A DNA stretch of 64,000 nucleotides from Chloroflexota bacterium (GCA_016210495.1 JACQUC010000100.1:39595-103594); one strand, 5' to 3'. Shown: positions 16,901 to 25,685, counted from the stretch's first letter. Notes: generated by a model from the sequence alone, not told the origin. Made by a program: numbers and translations.

Positions 16901-17680
16901 TGCTATGTTTACCGGGGCCTGGCTCTGGTGGCGCGGGTCATCCCGCACCAGGGGAGCCAGTTCTACCACTTCGACAAGACTGGCAACACCCTGGCCCTGA
17001 CGGACTCGGAGGGAAGGGTCGTGGCGGCGTACGCCTACAGCCCCTTTGGCACTGTCACCAATCGGTCTGGCTCCGCCGACGATAATCCCTTCACCTATGT
17101 TGGCGAGTACGGGGTCATGGATGAAGGCGATGGCCTGTTCTTCATGAAGAATCGCTACTATGACTCACACGCCGGGCGGTTCGTGCAGAAGGACCCCATC
17201 GGGTTCGCCGGAGGAGTGAACCTCTACGCTTACGGGGGAAACAACCCGGTTACCAACATCGACCCGGAGGGAACGGAGGCCACGGTAGCGTTGGGGGTCT
17301 TCCTATTCCTGCTTGGCGCGGGGATCGCCTATCACAAAGCGCAACAACAGGGCAACAAGCTTGGGGGGCCGGGTGGAATCGTCGGGTCCATCAATCAAGC
17401 GCTGAATAAGCCGCCCGATGCTCCTCCTCCTCAGGTCCCGACGCCGGGACAGGTTCTGGAGCAGTCTGCCGGAACTGTCGGGGTGGTCGCCGAAGGCGCG
17501 TACGGGCCGGTTTCGAAGCTAATAAAGACCTCGGGAGAAAACGCTGTAGACCTTGGGAAGGGCAACATCGGGGGCATCGTGGTACGGGGAATGAAGCAGC
17601 AGGTTGAGGGAGCGTCGGAGACCTCGGATGTGATCGAGCTACTCCAGGGAACTGGAAACACGACGTGTACGGCTCCATAG
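13913..17680 (+). CDS. Secreted RHS/YD-repeat protein
   Basis: A 1255-residue RHS protein starting at ATG 13913 after AAAGGAGG. It has a signal peptide (LLPILGLALVMGAVPPDVALA), a hydrophobic segment at about residues 38-65, and a region like the N-terminal RHS-associated domain (LPNHWVNTASLSLVIQDT). Some thirty YD repeats follow (YDxxGNLxxxxDP). The RHS core motif RYYDSHAGRFVQKDPIGFAG starts at residue 1081. RHS repeats form a hollow beta shell that encloses the C-terminal tail, released by self-cleavage near the core. Here the tail is about 135 residues, with a hydrophobic stretch (LGVFLFLLGAGIAY) and a Pro/Gly-rich part, and matches no toxin known to me. No immunity gene was identified. Confidence 0.88.
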   Translation: MRRLLPILGLALVMGAVPPDVALAHDCSSLVDCLQTAGYNAVVAIVGGILAIIAGILGISIAQVASAVNLDLSEATEGAPGADIWDLLDAMGGPGDNPFTHFHGGQGPGLCGGQGLPNHWVNTASLSLVIQDTIFASRGLGPTVKIQLNYSAGPGRSGILGRSWAFAYESSIAQTGDTIVLWKGSGQRLRYQAGASAGRDNPQAPREAVSVDGKLDRLVDHGGYWLFSEKDTRLVYRYDKSPGGAARLVSIADNSGNLVEISYNQDGTITAITDASGRSTHLAYDGQRRCSSLVVPGGHRAEFAYDPRGNLAQVVDLQGVVTNYEYDAEHYLVRMIVGGSRKTTTFVYQAGGQSKRIAGVTDAEGNTTRYEMASVDPRQVRVVDPEGKATLYCSTKEGLTERIVDPAGSVVQFGYARGLRVSSSGRNGQMIQREYDARGNVIRITDPLGNSWSRAYDAHDNLVSATNPLGGAARYAYDQQHRLVRMTSPTGRASTYDYDARGLLVATTDPGGNRTTFGYDRFGNLAEVASPVGDTIGVAYDEQGLALRSITDPRGNTTQAQYDRNNRLTQVVHPDASSRTHLYDCCAGIATIDENGNRTEYVRGETLSIQQHIDAMWNRSSYSYDRNGRLVAAVDPLGRRWTLTYDDVGRLARFTDPTGQALQMGYDRGGNLLSLEDQRGHRTRSTYDARALVTQVTDPLGAARGLAWDALGRLDTITNARGGRIKHAYDADGRLTSKSCDGVQVAVFQYDAVGNFSAARDSSGETAYSYDGAGRVISIVYPDGLRLSFSYDAASNVHTITYPGGMVVEYAYDVRDRVSRIAWGNASVSLAYDAAGNLLGESRSNGTASAYRYNANRVFTEIVHQRGSEKFIRFAYNSDGKITRESAVLPLEALPEAISVATTYNDANQIVTRGSDAYVYDGDGNLVEIGNGKWRAAYDAENRPVQIRRDGQTTSYSYDALGHRTRVAKGASARNYHHDSIGRLMFETDDSGRVVACYVYRGLALVARVIPHQGSQFYHFDKTGNTLALTDSEGRVVAAYAYSPFGTVTNRSGSADDNPFTYVGEYGVMDEGDGLFFMKNRYYDSHAGRFVQKDPIGFAGGVNLYAYGGNNPVTNIDPEGTEATVALGVFLFLLGAGIAYHKAQQQGNKLGGPGGIVGSINQALNKPPDAPPPQVPTPGQVLEQSAGTVGVVAEGAYGPVSKLIKTSGENAVDLGKGNIGGIVVRGMKQQVEGASETSDVIELLQGTGNTTCTAP

Positions 17681-17702
17681 CAAGCAGAAAGGAGCGGATG
17701 CT

Positions 17703-18401
17703 GTGTCCGATATTATTCTAAGCATAGAGTACACTTTCGACGAGCTCAACCGCCTGATCGGAGTGACCTATGGGAGCGGCGCGAAGACGGCGTACACCTA
17801 CGACTCGGCCGGAAACCTGACCTCGGTAGTCACCGTGGCCGCTCCGGTAGCTCCGGCCGCACAGGCGCGGCCCCCCGAACCCGTGCTTCCCGCGGCACAG
17901 AAGCCAGCGCAGGTGCCGCCGACGCCGGTCGTGGCTCCGGTCTCCGGCGAAACGGACGACCGCGCCCGCGTGGCGCAAGAGCCCCCGAGGCCCAAGCCCT
18001 GGGAGCCGACGCTCGTGCCCGCGGAACTGCCGCACGTACAGCCGCCTGAGGTGCAGTCAGCGCCGGTGATACCACCGGAAGTGGAACCCCCAGAGGCCGA
18101 AGCTGCGGCGGCGGCGCCGCGGGGGCAACTGCCGGAAGTTAAGGTGGGACCGAGGATGCCTCCGGAAGCGCAACCGCCGGAGCCGAAACCAGCCGCCGTG
18201 ATGCCATCGGAAGGTCAGCCGCCGGAGGTAGGGCCAGCACCGGTGATACCACCGGAGGTGAGGGTAGCACCGGTGGCAGCATCGGAAGGTCAGCCGCCAG
18301 CGCCTGTTTCTGCTGGTCCCAAGTTCTGCATCAAGTGCGGCGCGCGCACCGAGCCGGGCCGCAAGTTCTGCATCCACTGCGGGCAGCGTCTGAGGGCCTG
18401 A
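17703..18401 (+). CDS. Orphan YD repeat + Pro-rich linker + zinc ribbon protein
   Basis: A 232-residue chimera: a single YD-repeat unit (FDELNRLIGVTYGSGAKTAY, then TYDSAGNLTS) at residues 11-42, about 160 residues of Pro/Ala/Glu/Val-rich repeats (PPEVxxAPVIPPEV type), and a C-terminal zinc ribbon (FCIKCGARTEPGRKFCIHCG). It begins at GTG 17703, 22 bp after the RHS gene, with AAAGGAG upstream. It has no signal peptide. The YD unit matches the repeats of the upstream RHS protein and the ribbon matches the 42-residue microprotein, so it may bridge the two. The architecture is not one I recognise from described families. Confidence 0.6.
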   Translation: MSDIILSIEYTFDELNRLIGVTYGSGAKTAYTYDSAGNLTSVVTVAAPVAPAAQARPPEPVLPAAQKPAQVPPTPVVAPVSGETDDRARVAQEPPRPKPWEPTLVPAELPHVQPPEVQSAPVIPPEVEPPEAEAAAAAPRGQLPEVKVGPRMPPEAQPPEPKPAAVMPSEGQPPEVGPAPVIPPEVRVAPVAASEGQPPAPVSAGPKFCIKCGARTEPGRKFCIHCGQRLRA

Positions 18402-18516
18402 TGGTGGCCAAGTCGTAAGGCCGTGCACTATGACCTTGAGGCAAGGCATATCCGCTTGTTTGGCCAGAACGCACTACGATGGTCGTGGACGTGACACAGA
18501 TCGGAGGATCGCTCCT

Positions 18517-21500
18517 ATGACTGGCAAAAGCAGAATTGCGCACGCGTTCACCAGAATCGGGCTGCTGCTCGGACTCATCCTCCCCTTAATCGCCTCGTCC
18601 GTTTTGAGTCCCACGGCGACGGCTACGCACACTCCTGCCCACGCCCGTGAACAGGCAGAGAAGATCGCCATGGCGATGGAGAGCCTGGGGCTGAAGCCGA
18701 ACCCCGAGTTGCGTGGCGGCTTTTGGATGAAGGGCAGCAAGGGCCCGGGGGCGGAGTATGTGAGCGTGGCCGCTGGCCTGCTCACCACCAAGGAGCTCGA
18801 GCGAATCTACGAAAACAGGAGGCAGGCCTATTTCCAGGGCGGGTACAAGGGGCGCGAAACCCTGGCGGTGGGACTTGACCAGGAGGCCGTTCTGGCGATT
18901 CCCTCGAATTTCCCCGTCCCGGCGGAGACGATGGGAGGTGAGATCTACTCTCTCGCCAGCGCCGAAGGGCTTTTCCGCTGCGGGAACGTTTCGGTCCACA
19001 TCAGCGTAAACAAGTCGACCTCCGCACACAAGAAACCTCCCAGGAGCAGCCCGGAGCTGGATGCTCTGCAGGACCGCCTGGCCAAGGAGGGGCAAACGCT
19101 CAACGAGGCGGCAAAAGCTACGGTCAAAGGGCTGCTGCCCCAGGTGGCGAGTGCTCTGTTAGCCAACGATGCCTGCAAAGTCGAAGAGCGCCTGCCGATC
19201 ATCTTCATTCCGGGCGTGGCCGGCTCAAAACTCTACAAGGACTCCGCCCTGGGCCCTGGTCAACTGTGGCCGTTGGCGCCGATCGAAAGCAGAGTGGACC
19301 TCGCCCTGGCATCCGACGGTGTGGCGTCCGCGACGGGCGCCAACATCGTGGTCGGCGACGCCCTGCGGGATACCGGAGTCGACCTGCTCGGCGCTCTCAA
19401 CTTCTATGGCAGCATCGTCAAGTTTCTGGAAGGAAAAGGGTGGAAAGAGAAACACGACCTGGAGGTATTCCCCTACGATTGGCGGTTGGACAACCATAAG
19501 CATCTCGACGCCCTGGACAGACTGATCAACGCCATACGAACCAGAACAGGCAAGAAAAAGGTGATCCTCATCGCCCATAGCTTGGGCGGCCTCATCGCCA
19601 GGGACTACGTCTACGACAGCGCGGAACGGGCCTCCAAGGTCGATTCCTTCATCACAATGGGCACCCCGTATTGGGGCTCGCCCAAGGTGTATTACGGCCT
19701 GATATCAGGCTACCAGTTTGGCAACCCGTTCGTGCGAAAGCCCTTGATGAAGATTCTGGCCCAAAACATGCCTGCCGCTTACCAGCTTATGCCCTGGGTG
19801 CCTTTCATCCAGGACAGCGTCTCGGGCAAGCTTCTGACCCTTGAAGAGTCATACGATGATATTCGCTTCAAGGGCTTCGAGGAAGTCAGGCCTGACCGGT
19901 TGTTGCCTGGCCTACTGACGGATGACTATGTTGAAACACGGGACAACGTGTGGCGTCTGAACCCTACCCTGATTAGGCAGGCCGCGTCCTTCCGCGCTCG
20001 GGTGGGAACGAAGCAAAGTCCCAAGCCGCTGCCCGCGGGCGTGAAACAGTACGTAATCATTGGCCAGGGCGTCCGCACGCTGGGCCATTACGAGCTGAAG
20101 GATTGGGAAGCGGGACGCATCTTTCGCTTCGTGACATCGATACCGGGCATCAGGCCCTGGAAGAGCTACCTTGAGCTCGCCAACGGCAGGAAGGTCGTGC
20201 TGCAGCCTTATTTTCACGATGGCGATGGCACAGTGCCCCTGTGGAGCCTGGAAACCTCGACCGCCACTCGATCCTTCTACGTGCCCTACGACGAAAAACT
20301 CTTCAAGCCGGGTGATCCCACCAACCCACAAAAAGACTCGACGGCGCACGGCGACCTGCCCAACAGCAAACGAGTGCAGATGATTGTCGGGGCGCTCGTC
20401 GACAAGGAGCCGCCAGACCCGAGCCTCTGGCAGAAGAAAGCGCCAAAAGATTTCGTTGAGGTCGAAGGTGGATGGTCAAGTTTCATTCAGGGCACGGGAT
20501 ACTCGGTCGATTTCACGCTCTACTCCGATGCCCATCTGCGTATCGCCGACGAGAGCGGCGGCGCGCTCGGCTTCGACGACGAAGGCGTGATCGAAGAGAC
20601 CCAGGCCACTGGCACGTTCCTGGAGATCGACGGCGCGGAATACGCCTCGCTGGCGGATCCTTTGCGGGCTTACGACATCCAGGTCAAAGGCGTACGGGAT
20701 GGAAAGTTCACCCTTGTGGTGGATATCGCGAAAGAGGGCAAGGTAACGACCTTCTACTACCCCGAGGTGCCGGTTAAGAAGGGCACATCGGCCCACTTCA
20801 AGCTCGACCTGGAGCAGACCACCACGACCTTCCCCGAGCTACAGGTCACCACCGACGGCAGGACGAGCAAGGTCTCGGCCCAGGTGCCGCCGCCAGGAGC
20901 GACGACAGCGGTCGCCGTCCCGGCCACCGCCGGAGGTTCTGGCCCTCCCTCGGCTTCCGTTCCCTCGACGACGGATGGCCGGAGCCCTGCTTACTGGGTG
21001 GGATACTGGCTGGGATACTATCTTGTGATCGTACTCGCTCTGGCTTTGCCCGTAGGGGGTGTGGTATGGCTGCTTCGGCGCCGCCGGCGCCCTGGAGCGG
21101 GGTGGGGTGGCCCGCGCTATGTCGGTGAAGAGCGAGCTTCGGCAGTGGTAGAGACGTCTACACCAGCGCCAGGTCCCGGAAATGCGGCAGCCGGAAGCGG
21201 GGTGATGATCTGTCCAAAATGCCGCGCGGAGGCGCGGCCTGAAGCGAAATTCTGTGGCTACTGCGGGGCCAAGCTGGGCGGCAGGTCTTGTCCGCAGTGC
21301 AATAGCGAGGTCGAGCCCGGCGCGCGGTTCTGTGGTTACTGCGGCCAGACGCTAGGCGGGGGAGTGGCAGAGCCACGGATTGACAGACCGGAAGCTGGCG
21401 CCAAGGAACAGCCGGCACGGAAGAGGCGCTCGCGCCTCGTCTGGGTGGCGCCGCTGCTGCTGGCCCTGCTTGTCGCGCCCATCGCCTTCGTGCTGTGGCG

Positions 21501-22125
21501 CGGCGACGCACTTCCCGCCGGCCTCTTCGGGGGCGCGCAAACATCTTTCCTCTCGGCACTTGGCCGAATCGATGCGATCGGGGTGCCGGCCAAGGCCGGT
21601 GGGTCGCCAACCCCAAGCCTGGCGGCGACGCGCACCCCAATTGCCGCAACCCAGGTGCCGGTCAAGCTCAGTGGGTCCCCAACGCCCGGGCTGGTCGCGA
21701 AGCCGACCCAAATGGTTACTCCCCGGACGCCCACGCCGGCCAGGAGGATTGCGACTCCAACGCCTCTGCCGCTACGGCCCACGCCTACTACTAAGCCGCA
21801 ACAGCCACCGGAGCCGTACTACATCCTTGTCCTGACCAACGCCGGCGACGGGCTCTACATCGGCACGGAGGAGTCGCTCAAGAACCGGACCAGGTGCTCG
21901 TTCACTGGTGGGGGAATAAACTGCGGGCCAACTGACCTGGTCACCTACGAGGCGCTGCTGGGGCCTTTCTCTACGCTGCAGGAGGCGAGAGCGGCCCTGT
22001 GCGCTAACATCACACAGCGCAGAGAGTTTCCGCTGGGCGTCGGGCTGAAGGGAAGATGGGGGAACACCGACGTCTGGTTTGGACTGTGGAATAACACCGT
22101 GACCTTCGATTGCAGCAAGCTGTAG
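18517..22125 (+). CDS. LCAT-like lipase with TM - double zinc ribbon - TM - C-terminal domain
   Basis: A 1202-residue multidomain protein. After a signal peptide comes an alpha/beta hydrolase of the lecithin:cholesterol acyltransferase type: FIPGVAGSKLY (oxyanion region), FPYDWRLDN, nucleophile Ser355 in IAHSLGGL, likely Asp570 in HDGDGTVPLW and His611 in TAHGDLPN. These enzymes cleave or transfer acyl chains of phospholipids. A beta-rich region follows, then a TM helix near 825-853, two zinc ribbons near 897-945 (CPKC...CGYC, CPQC...CGYC), a second TM near 973-995, a Pro/Thr linker, and a Cys-containing terminal domain of about 100 residues. The predicted topology puts hydrolase and tail outside and ribbons inside. 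ATG 18517 follows CGGAGG; the frame is open to 18430. Confidence 0.8.
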   Translation: MTGKSRIAHAFTRIGLLLGLILPLIASSVLSPTATATHTPAHAREQAEKIAMAMESLGLKPNPELRGGFWMKGSKGPGAEYVSVAAGLLTTKELERIYENRRQAYFQGGYKGRETLAVGLDQEAVLAIPSNFPVPAETMGGEIYSLASAEGLFRCGNVSVHISVNKSTSAHKKPPRSSPELDALQDRLAKEGQTLNEAAKATVKGLLPQVASALLANDACKVEERLPIIFIPGVAGSKLYKDSALGPGQLWPLAPIESRVDLALASDGVASATGANIVVGDALRDTGVDLLGALNFYGSIVKFLEGKGWKEKHDLEVFPYDWRLDNHKHLDALDRLINAIRTRTGKKKVILIAHSLGGLIARDYVYDSAERASKVDSFITMGTPYWGSPKVYYGLISGYQFGNPFVRKPLMKILAQNMPAAYQLMPWVPFIQDSVSGKLLTLEESYDDIRFKGFEEVRPDRLLPGLLTDDYVETRDNVWRLNPTLIRQAASFRARVGTKQSPKPLPAGVKQYVIIGQGVRTLGHYELKDWEAGRIFRFVTSIPGIRPWKSYLELANGRKVVLQPYFHDGDGTVPLWSLETSTATRSFYVPYDEKLFKPGDPTNPQKDSTAHGDLPNSKRVQMIVGALVDKEPPDPSLWQKKAPKDFVEVEGGWSSFIQGTGYSVDFTLYSDAHLRIADESGGALGFDDEGVIEETQATGTFLEIDGAEYASLADPLRAYDIQVKGVRDGKFTLVVDIAKEGKVTTFYYPEVPVKKGTSAHFKLDLEQTTTTFPELQVTTDGRTSKVSAQVPPPGATTAVAVPATAGGSGPPSASVPSTTDGRSPAYWVGYWLGYYLVIVLALALPVGGVVWLLRRRRRPGAGWGGPRYVGEERASAVVETSTPAPGPGNAAAGSGVMICPKCRAEARPEAKFCGYCGAKLGGRSCPQCNSEVEPGARFCGYCGQTLGGGVAEPRIDRPEAGAKEQPARKRRSRLVWVAPLLLALLVAPIAFVLWRGDALPAGLFGGAQTSFLSALGRIDAIGVPAKAGGSPTPSLAATRTPIAATQVPVKLSGSPTPGLVAKPTQMVTPRTPTPARRIATPTPLPLRPTPTTKPQQPPEPYYILVLTNAGDGLYIGTEESLKNRTRCSFTGGGINCGPTDLVTYEALLGPFSTLQEARAALCANITQRREFPLGVGLKGRWGNTDVWFGLWNNTVTFDCSKL

Positions 22126-22151
22126 GGCTATTCAATCGACGAGCTGAATCG

Positions 22152-22655
22152 ATGGAAAAAACTCCGCCTCCCATACATCCCAGAGACCGATACCCGTGTC
22201 GCTCGTTCGACGTGACTTTGCGCGAAGTGGTGGGCTGGCCGAAGAAAAGGGTGCTGGCCGAACTGGGCAGCCCGAACGGCAAATCGCGAATGGAGCGCGC
22301 GCCGCGCCCGACGGATGGCTACTTCGGGCCGCCCGGGCCGAAAAACTTTCCGACGGACGCGCCGTATGAAATGTGGTACTACCACAACGTCGAGGGCAAT
22401 ACTTGGGTGCTTTACCTAGCGCACGCACCTGTCGGGACGCACGAATCATCCGAGGCGGAGACGTTTGTGGCCGGGCCGGAAGAAGCCGAGCTCTACGAAG
22501 CGTCCAGGCGCAGCTTCTGGCAAAGGATCGCAAGCATCATAACGCTGGGTCAGACGGAAGCACGATCGGCCGCTACGACGGGCAGGCCTTCGCATCGGCG
22601 TGGTGCTCCGATAGTCGTCGACGTCTGGCAGTATCCCACTGGCGCGGTTTTTTGA
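22152..22655 (+). CDS. Hypothetical protein, last gene of the zinc-ribbon block
   Basis: A 167-residue soluble protein of unknown function without a signal peptide. The segment LREVVGWPKKRVLAELGSPNGKSRM followed by YEMWYYHN recalls the small BamE/SmpA-type fold, in which a helix-loop ending in LGxP precedes a strand with aromatic residues; this is a weak resemblance only. The start at ATG 22152 is 26 bp after the lipase stop. It converges on mnmE with a 15-bp gap. Confidence 0.55.
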   Translation: MEKTPPPIHPRDRYPCRSFDVTLREVVGWPKKRVLAELGSPNGKSRMERAPRPTDGYFGPPGPKNFPTDAPYEMWYYHNVEGNTWVLYLAHAPVGTHESSEAETFVAGPEEAELYEASRRSFWQRIASIITLGQTEARSAATTGRPSHRRGAPIVVDVWQYPTGAVF

Positions 22656-22670
22656 CTGCCACGATTGACC

Positions 22671-24038
22671 TTACTTCCCGATGCAAAACTGGCTGAAGAT
22701 CGTTTCGAGCAGGTCCTCGGTCACGGTTTCGCCGGTGATCTCGCCCAGGGCGCTGGCGGCGGCGGTGAGATCGATGCAGACGAAATCCGCCGGCAGGTTT
22801 TGCGCGAGGCTATCGCGCGCCGCGCGCAACTGGACGAGGGCGCGGTGCAAAGCATCTTTATGTCGCGGGTTCGAGACCAGCAGGGCATCCGAAGCGAATG
22901 CCTGCCCGGAGAAGACGGTGGCGACGACTGCTTCCTCCAGTTCCGCCAGCCCCTCGCCCGTCAGGGTCGAGGTCCTCACCCATCTGGCCCGCGATATCGC
23001 CGTGCAAAACGCCGTGACGTCGATGCACTGTGGCAGGTCGGCCTTGTTGACTACTACTATCGCGGGTACGTTGTCGCACAAGTCAGCTATGTCCCGATCC
23101 TGTTGCTCCACGGGCGAGCTGCCATCCACCAGCAGCAGGACTAGATCTGCCTTCTGAATGGCGTGCCGGCTGCGCTCGACGCCCAGCTTCTCTACAACAT
23201 CCTCGGTGGCCGTTATCCCCGCTGTATCCACCAGGACGACGGGCAGCCCGCGAAGGTTTACGGTCTCTTCCAGCGTATCCCTCGTGGTCCCCGGCACCGG
23301 CGTGACGATGGCTCGGTTCTGCCGCAAAAGGGCATTCAGGAGGCTGGACTTTCCCACGTTGGGTCGACCGACGATGGCGGTGCGGAGTCCTTGGCGATAC
23401 ACCATCCCATTATCGGCGGTGTCAAGCAATGCCTTGACGGCCGTCGTGGCTGCTTCGATCCTCCCTGCCACATCCTCCGGTGGCACCTCGTCTTCGGGGA
23501 AATCGACGGTGGCGGTAAGGTACGCCAGCGCCCGTACTATCTCCTGACGGGCTGCCTTGACTTCACTGGACAAGCGCCCGCCCAACTGGTCCATCGCCAC
23601 GTGGAGACCGACCTGCGTCTTTGCCTGGACGATGTCCAGCACCGATTCGGCCTGGGCAAGATCGATACGTCCGTTGAGAAAGGCGCGGAGGGTGAACTCG
23701 CCCGGATGCGCCAGCCTGGCACCGTACCTCAAGCAGAGGCTAAGGATCGTCTGCAAGGCGATCGGTCCGCCGTGGCAGTTGATCTCCGCCACATCCTCGC
23801 GGGTGTACGTGTTGGGCGCGGGCATGGATACCGCCAGCACTTCGTCCACTGTCGTGCCCGCATCGGGGTCAAACACGTGGCCGTAGATGAGGCGCCAAGC
23901 GGGCATTGTCGCTGGCTTGCGGTTCGACACGAATACTCGTCTTAATATATCCAGCGCCCGAGCACCGCTAAGCCTTACGATGCCGATGCCACCTTCGCCA
24001 ACCGGCGTCGAGACCGCCGCGATAGTATCGCCGTACAC
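22671..24038 (-). CDS. mnmE: tRNA modification GTPase MnmE
   Basis: A 455-residue GTPase that, with MnmG, installs the carboxymethylaminomethyl group on U34 of certain tRNAs. It has the N-terminal folate-binding domain starting DTIAAVSTPVGEGGIGIVRLSG (not all needed), a helical domain, and an inserted Ras-like G domain with GRPNVGKSSLLN (P loop), PGTTRDTLEE, DTAG and NKAD. The invariant C-terminal CIGK is present. GTG 24038 is chosen as start because GGAGGG is 8 nt upstream and translation then begins at the conserved N-terminus. mnmG is not in the window. It is divergent from trpB. Confidence 0.95.
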   Translation of the reverse strand: MYGDTIAAVSTPVGEGGIGIVRLSGARALDILRRVFVSNRKPATMPAWRLIYGHVFDPDAGTTVDEVLAVSMPAPNTYTREDVAEINCHGGPIALQTILSLCLRYGARLAHPGEFTLRAFLNGRIDLAQAESVLDIVQAKTQVGLHVAMDQLGGRLSSEVKAARQEIVRALAYLTATVDFPEDEVPPEDVAGRIEAATTAVKALLDTADNGMVYRQGLRTAIVGRPNVGKSSLLNALLRQNRAIVTPVPGTTRDTLEETVNLRGLPVVLVDTAGITATEDVVEKLGVERSRHAIQKADLVLLLVDGSSPVEQQDRDIADLCDNVPAIVVVNKADLPQCIDVTAFCTAISRARWVRTSTLTGEGLAELEEAVVATVFSGQAFASDALLVSNPRHKDALHRALVQLRAARDSLAQNLPADFVCIDLTAAASALGEITGETVTEDLLETIFSQFCIGK

Positions 24039-24113
24039 CTGGCTATCCCTCCAATCACCCCGAATTGTACCGGTTGTGGCCAGGCGGGGCAAATCGACGC
24101 AGAAACAAAAACG

Positions 24114-24142
24114 TTAACACCGACGCTTAGAAGTGTTATAAT
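24114..24142 (+). promoter_or_regulatory. Strong sigma70-type promoter for trpB
   Basis: TTAACA (24114-24119), a 17-bp spacer and a perfect TATAAT (24137-24142) preceded by TGT, an extended -10. It lies 40 bp before the start codon. Confidence 0.7.
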
Positions 24143-24181
24143 TTGCCCATTCAAATGTGGACGAGGAGGGGAGCGAGTTCT

Positions 24182-25540
24182 ATGAGCAGCACCAGAGTTC
24201 TCTTGTCAGAGGAAGACCTGCCCAAACAGTGGTACAACATCCAGGCGGACCTACCCCATCCCGCGCCGGCAGTGATTCATCCCGGCACATTGCAACCCAT
24301 AGGGCCGGCAGACCTCGCCCCGTTGTTCCCGATGGGGCTAATCCTGCAGGAGGTCAGCCAGGAGCGGTACATCGACATTCCCGAGCCTGTGCAGGAGGCT
24401 TATCGGCTCTGGCGCCCCACGCCGTTGCAGCGCGCCCTCAAGCTCGAGCGCGCGCTCGACACACCCGCCAAGATCTATTACAAATACGAGGGGACGAGCC
24501 CGGTAGGTAGCCACAAGCCAAACACGGCCATCGCGCAGGCGTTCTACAACAAGGAAGAGGGAACACGGCGGCTCGCCACGGAGACCGGTGCCGGCCAGTG
24601 GGGCAGCGCGTTGAGCATGGCCTGCCGGTTCTTTGACCTCGATTGCACCGTGTACATGGTGAGGATCAGCTACCAGCAAAAACCCTACCGCCGGTCCATT
24701 ATGGAGACCTACGGCGCCACGGTCCATGCCAGCCCAACTGAGCTCACCAACGCCGGTCGCAAGGTGCTGGAGGGCAATCCCAACTCGCTGGGCAGCCTGG
24801 GGATAGCCATCAGCGAGGCCGTCGAAGACGCCGCCACTCACGACGACACCAAGAACAGCTTGGGCAGCGTGCTGAACCACGACTTGCACCATCAGACGGT
24901 TATCGGGCTCGAAGCGAAGAGGCAGATGGAGCTGTTTGGCGACTATCCGGACGTCGTTATCGGGTGCTGCGGCGGCGGCAGCAACCTGTCCGGCCTGAGC
25001 TTCCCGTTCATCTCCGACAAGCTCACGGGGAAGAAGCCGAACCTGCGTACCATCGCGGTCGAGCCCGCCGCGTGCCCGACGCTGACGCGTGGCAGCTATG
25101 TGTACGACTTCGGCGATACCGCCGAGCTTACGCCGCTCGTCAAGATGTACACCCTGGGGCACGCCTTTGTGCCGGCGGGGATTCACGCTGGCGGCCTGCG
25201 CTACCACGGCGACTCACCGCTGGTTAGCATGCTCTACCACGAGGGCATCATCGAGGCGGCAGCTTACCACCAGAACCCCGTCTTCGAGGCCGCGGTGATG
25301 TTCACTCGGCTAGAGGGGATTCTGCCGGCCCCAGAATCGGCTCACGCGCTCAAGGCGGCCATCGACGAGGCCGTGAAGTGCCGCGAGTCCGGCGAGCGTA
25401 AGGTGATCCTTTTCAACCTGAGCGGCCACGGGTACTTCGACCTGACCGCCTACGACGACTACCTGCGCGGCGCCCTGGTCGACACGGAGTACTCACGGCA
25501 AGAAGTAGAAAAGGCTCTCGCAGGGCTACCGAAGGTGTAG
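24182..25540 (+). CDS. trpB: TrpB2-type tryptophan synthase beta chain
   Basis: A 452-residue PLP enzyme of the TrpB2 branch, longer than the usual TrpB1 of about 400. The PLP lysine is Lys112 in [13 protein letters not shown], and the phosphate loop is [11 protein letters not shown]. The [11 protein letters not shown] segment matches the indole-site region. TrpB condenses indole with serine; TrpB2 proteins often stand apart from trpA, as here, and may salvage indole or use phosphoserine. It starts at ATG 24182 after GGAGGGG. Monocistronic: a strong promoter lies upstream and a hairpin repeat downstream. Confidence 0.92.
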   Translation: MSSTRVLLSEEDLPKQWYNIQADLPHPAPAVIHPGTLQPIGPADLAPLFPMGLILQEVSQERYIDIPEPVQEAYRLWRPTPLQRALKLERALDTPAKIYYKYEGTSPVGSHKPNTAIAQAFYNKEEGTRRLATETGAGQWGSALSMACRFFDLDCTVYMVRISYQQKPYRRSIMETYGATVHASPTELTNAGRKVLEGNPNSLGSLGIAISEAVEDAATHDDTKNSLGSVLNHDLHHQTVIGLEAKRQMELFGDYPDVVIGCCGGGSNLSGLSFPFISDKLTGKKPNLRTIAVEPAACPTLTRGSYVYDFGDTAELTPLVKMYTLGHAFVPAGIHAGGLRYHGDSPLVSMLYHEGIIEAAAYHQNPVFEAAVMFTRLEGILPAPESAHALKAAIDEAVKCRESGERKVILFNLSGHGYFDLTAYDDYLRGALVDTEYSRQEVEKALAGLPKV

Positions 25541-25560
25541 GACTTGCGCTGTGGGGACTT

Positions 25561-25676
25561 TTGAACCGCAGAGGACGCACCCTTCACTCGCTAAAGGCAG
25601 CGAACGAGTGAAGGGCGCAAAGTTCGTAAAGATATTCATGGTTTCCTCTGCGTTCTCCGCGTTCTCTGCGGTTCAA
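25561..25676. repeat. Long inverted repeat downstream of trpB
   Basis: TTGAACCGCAGAG at 25561-25573 pairs with CTCTGCGGTTCAA at 25664-25676. An inner TCACTCG/CGAGTGA hairpin lies at 25583-25610. A related CCGCAAAG/CTTTGCGG element lies at 40376-40434. It could cap the trpB transcript; there is no U run. Confidence 0.6.
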
Positions 25677-25685
25677 CCCCCGGGC

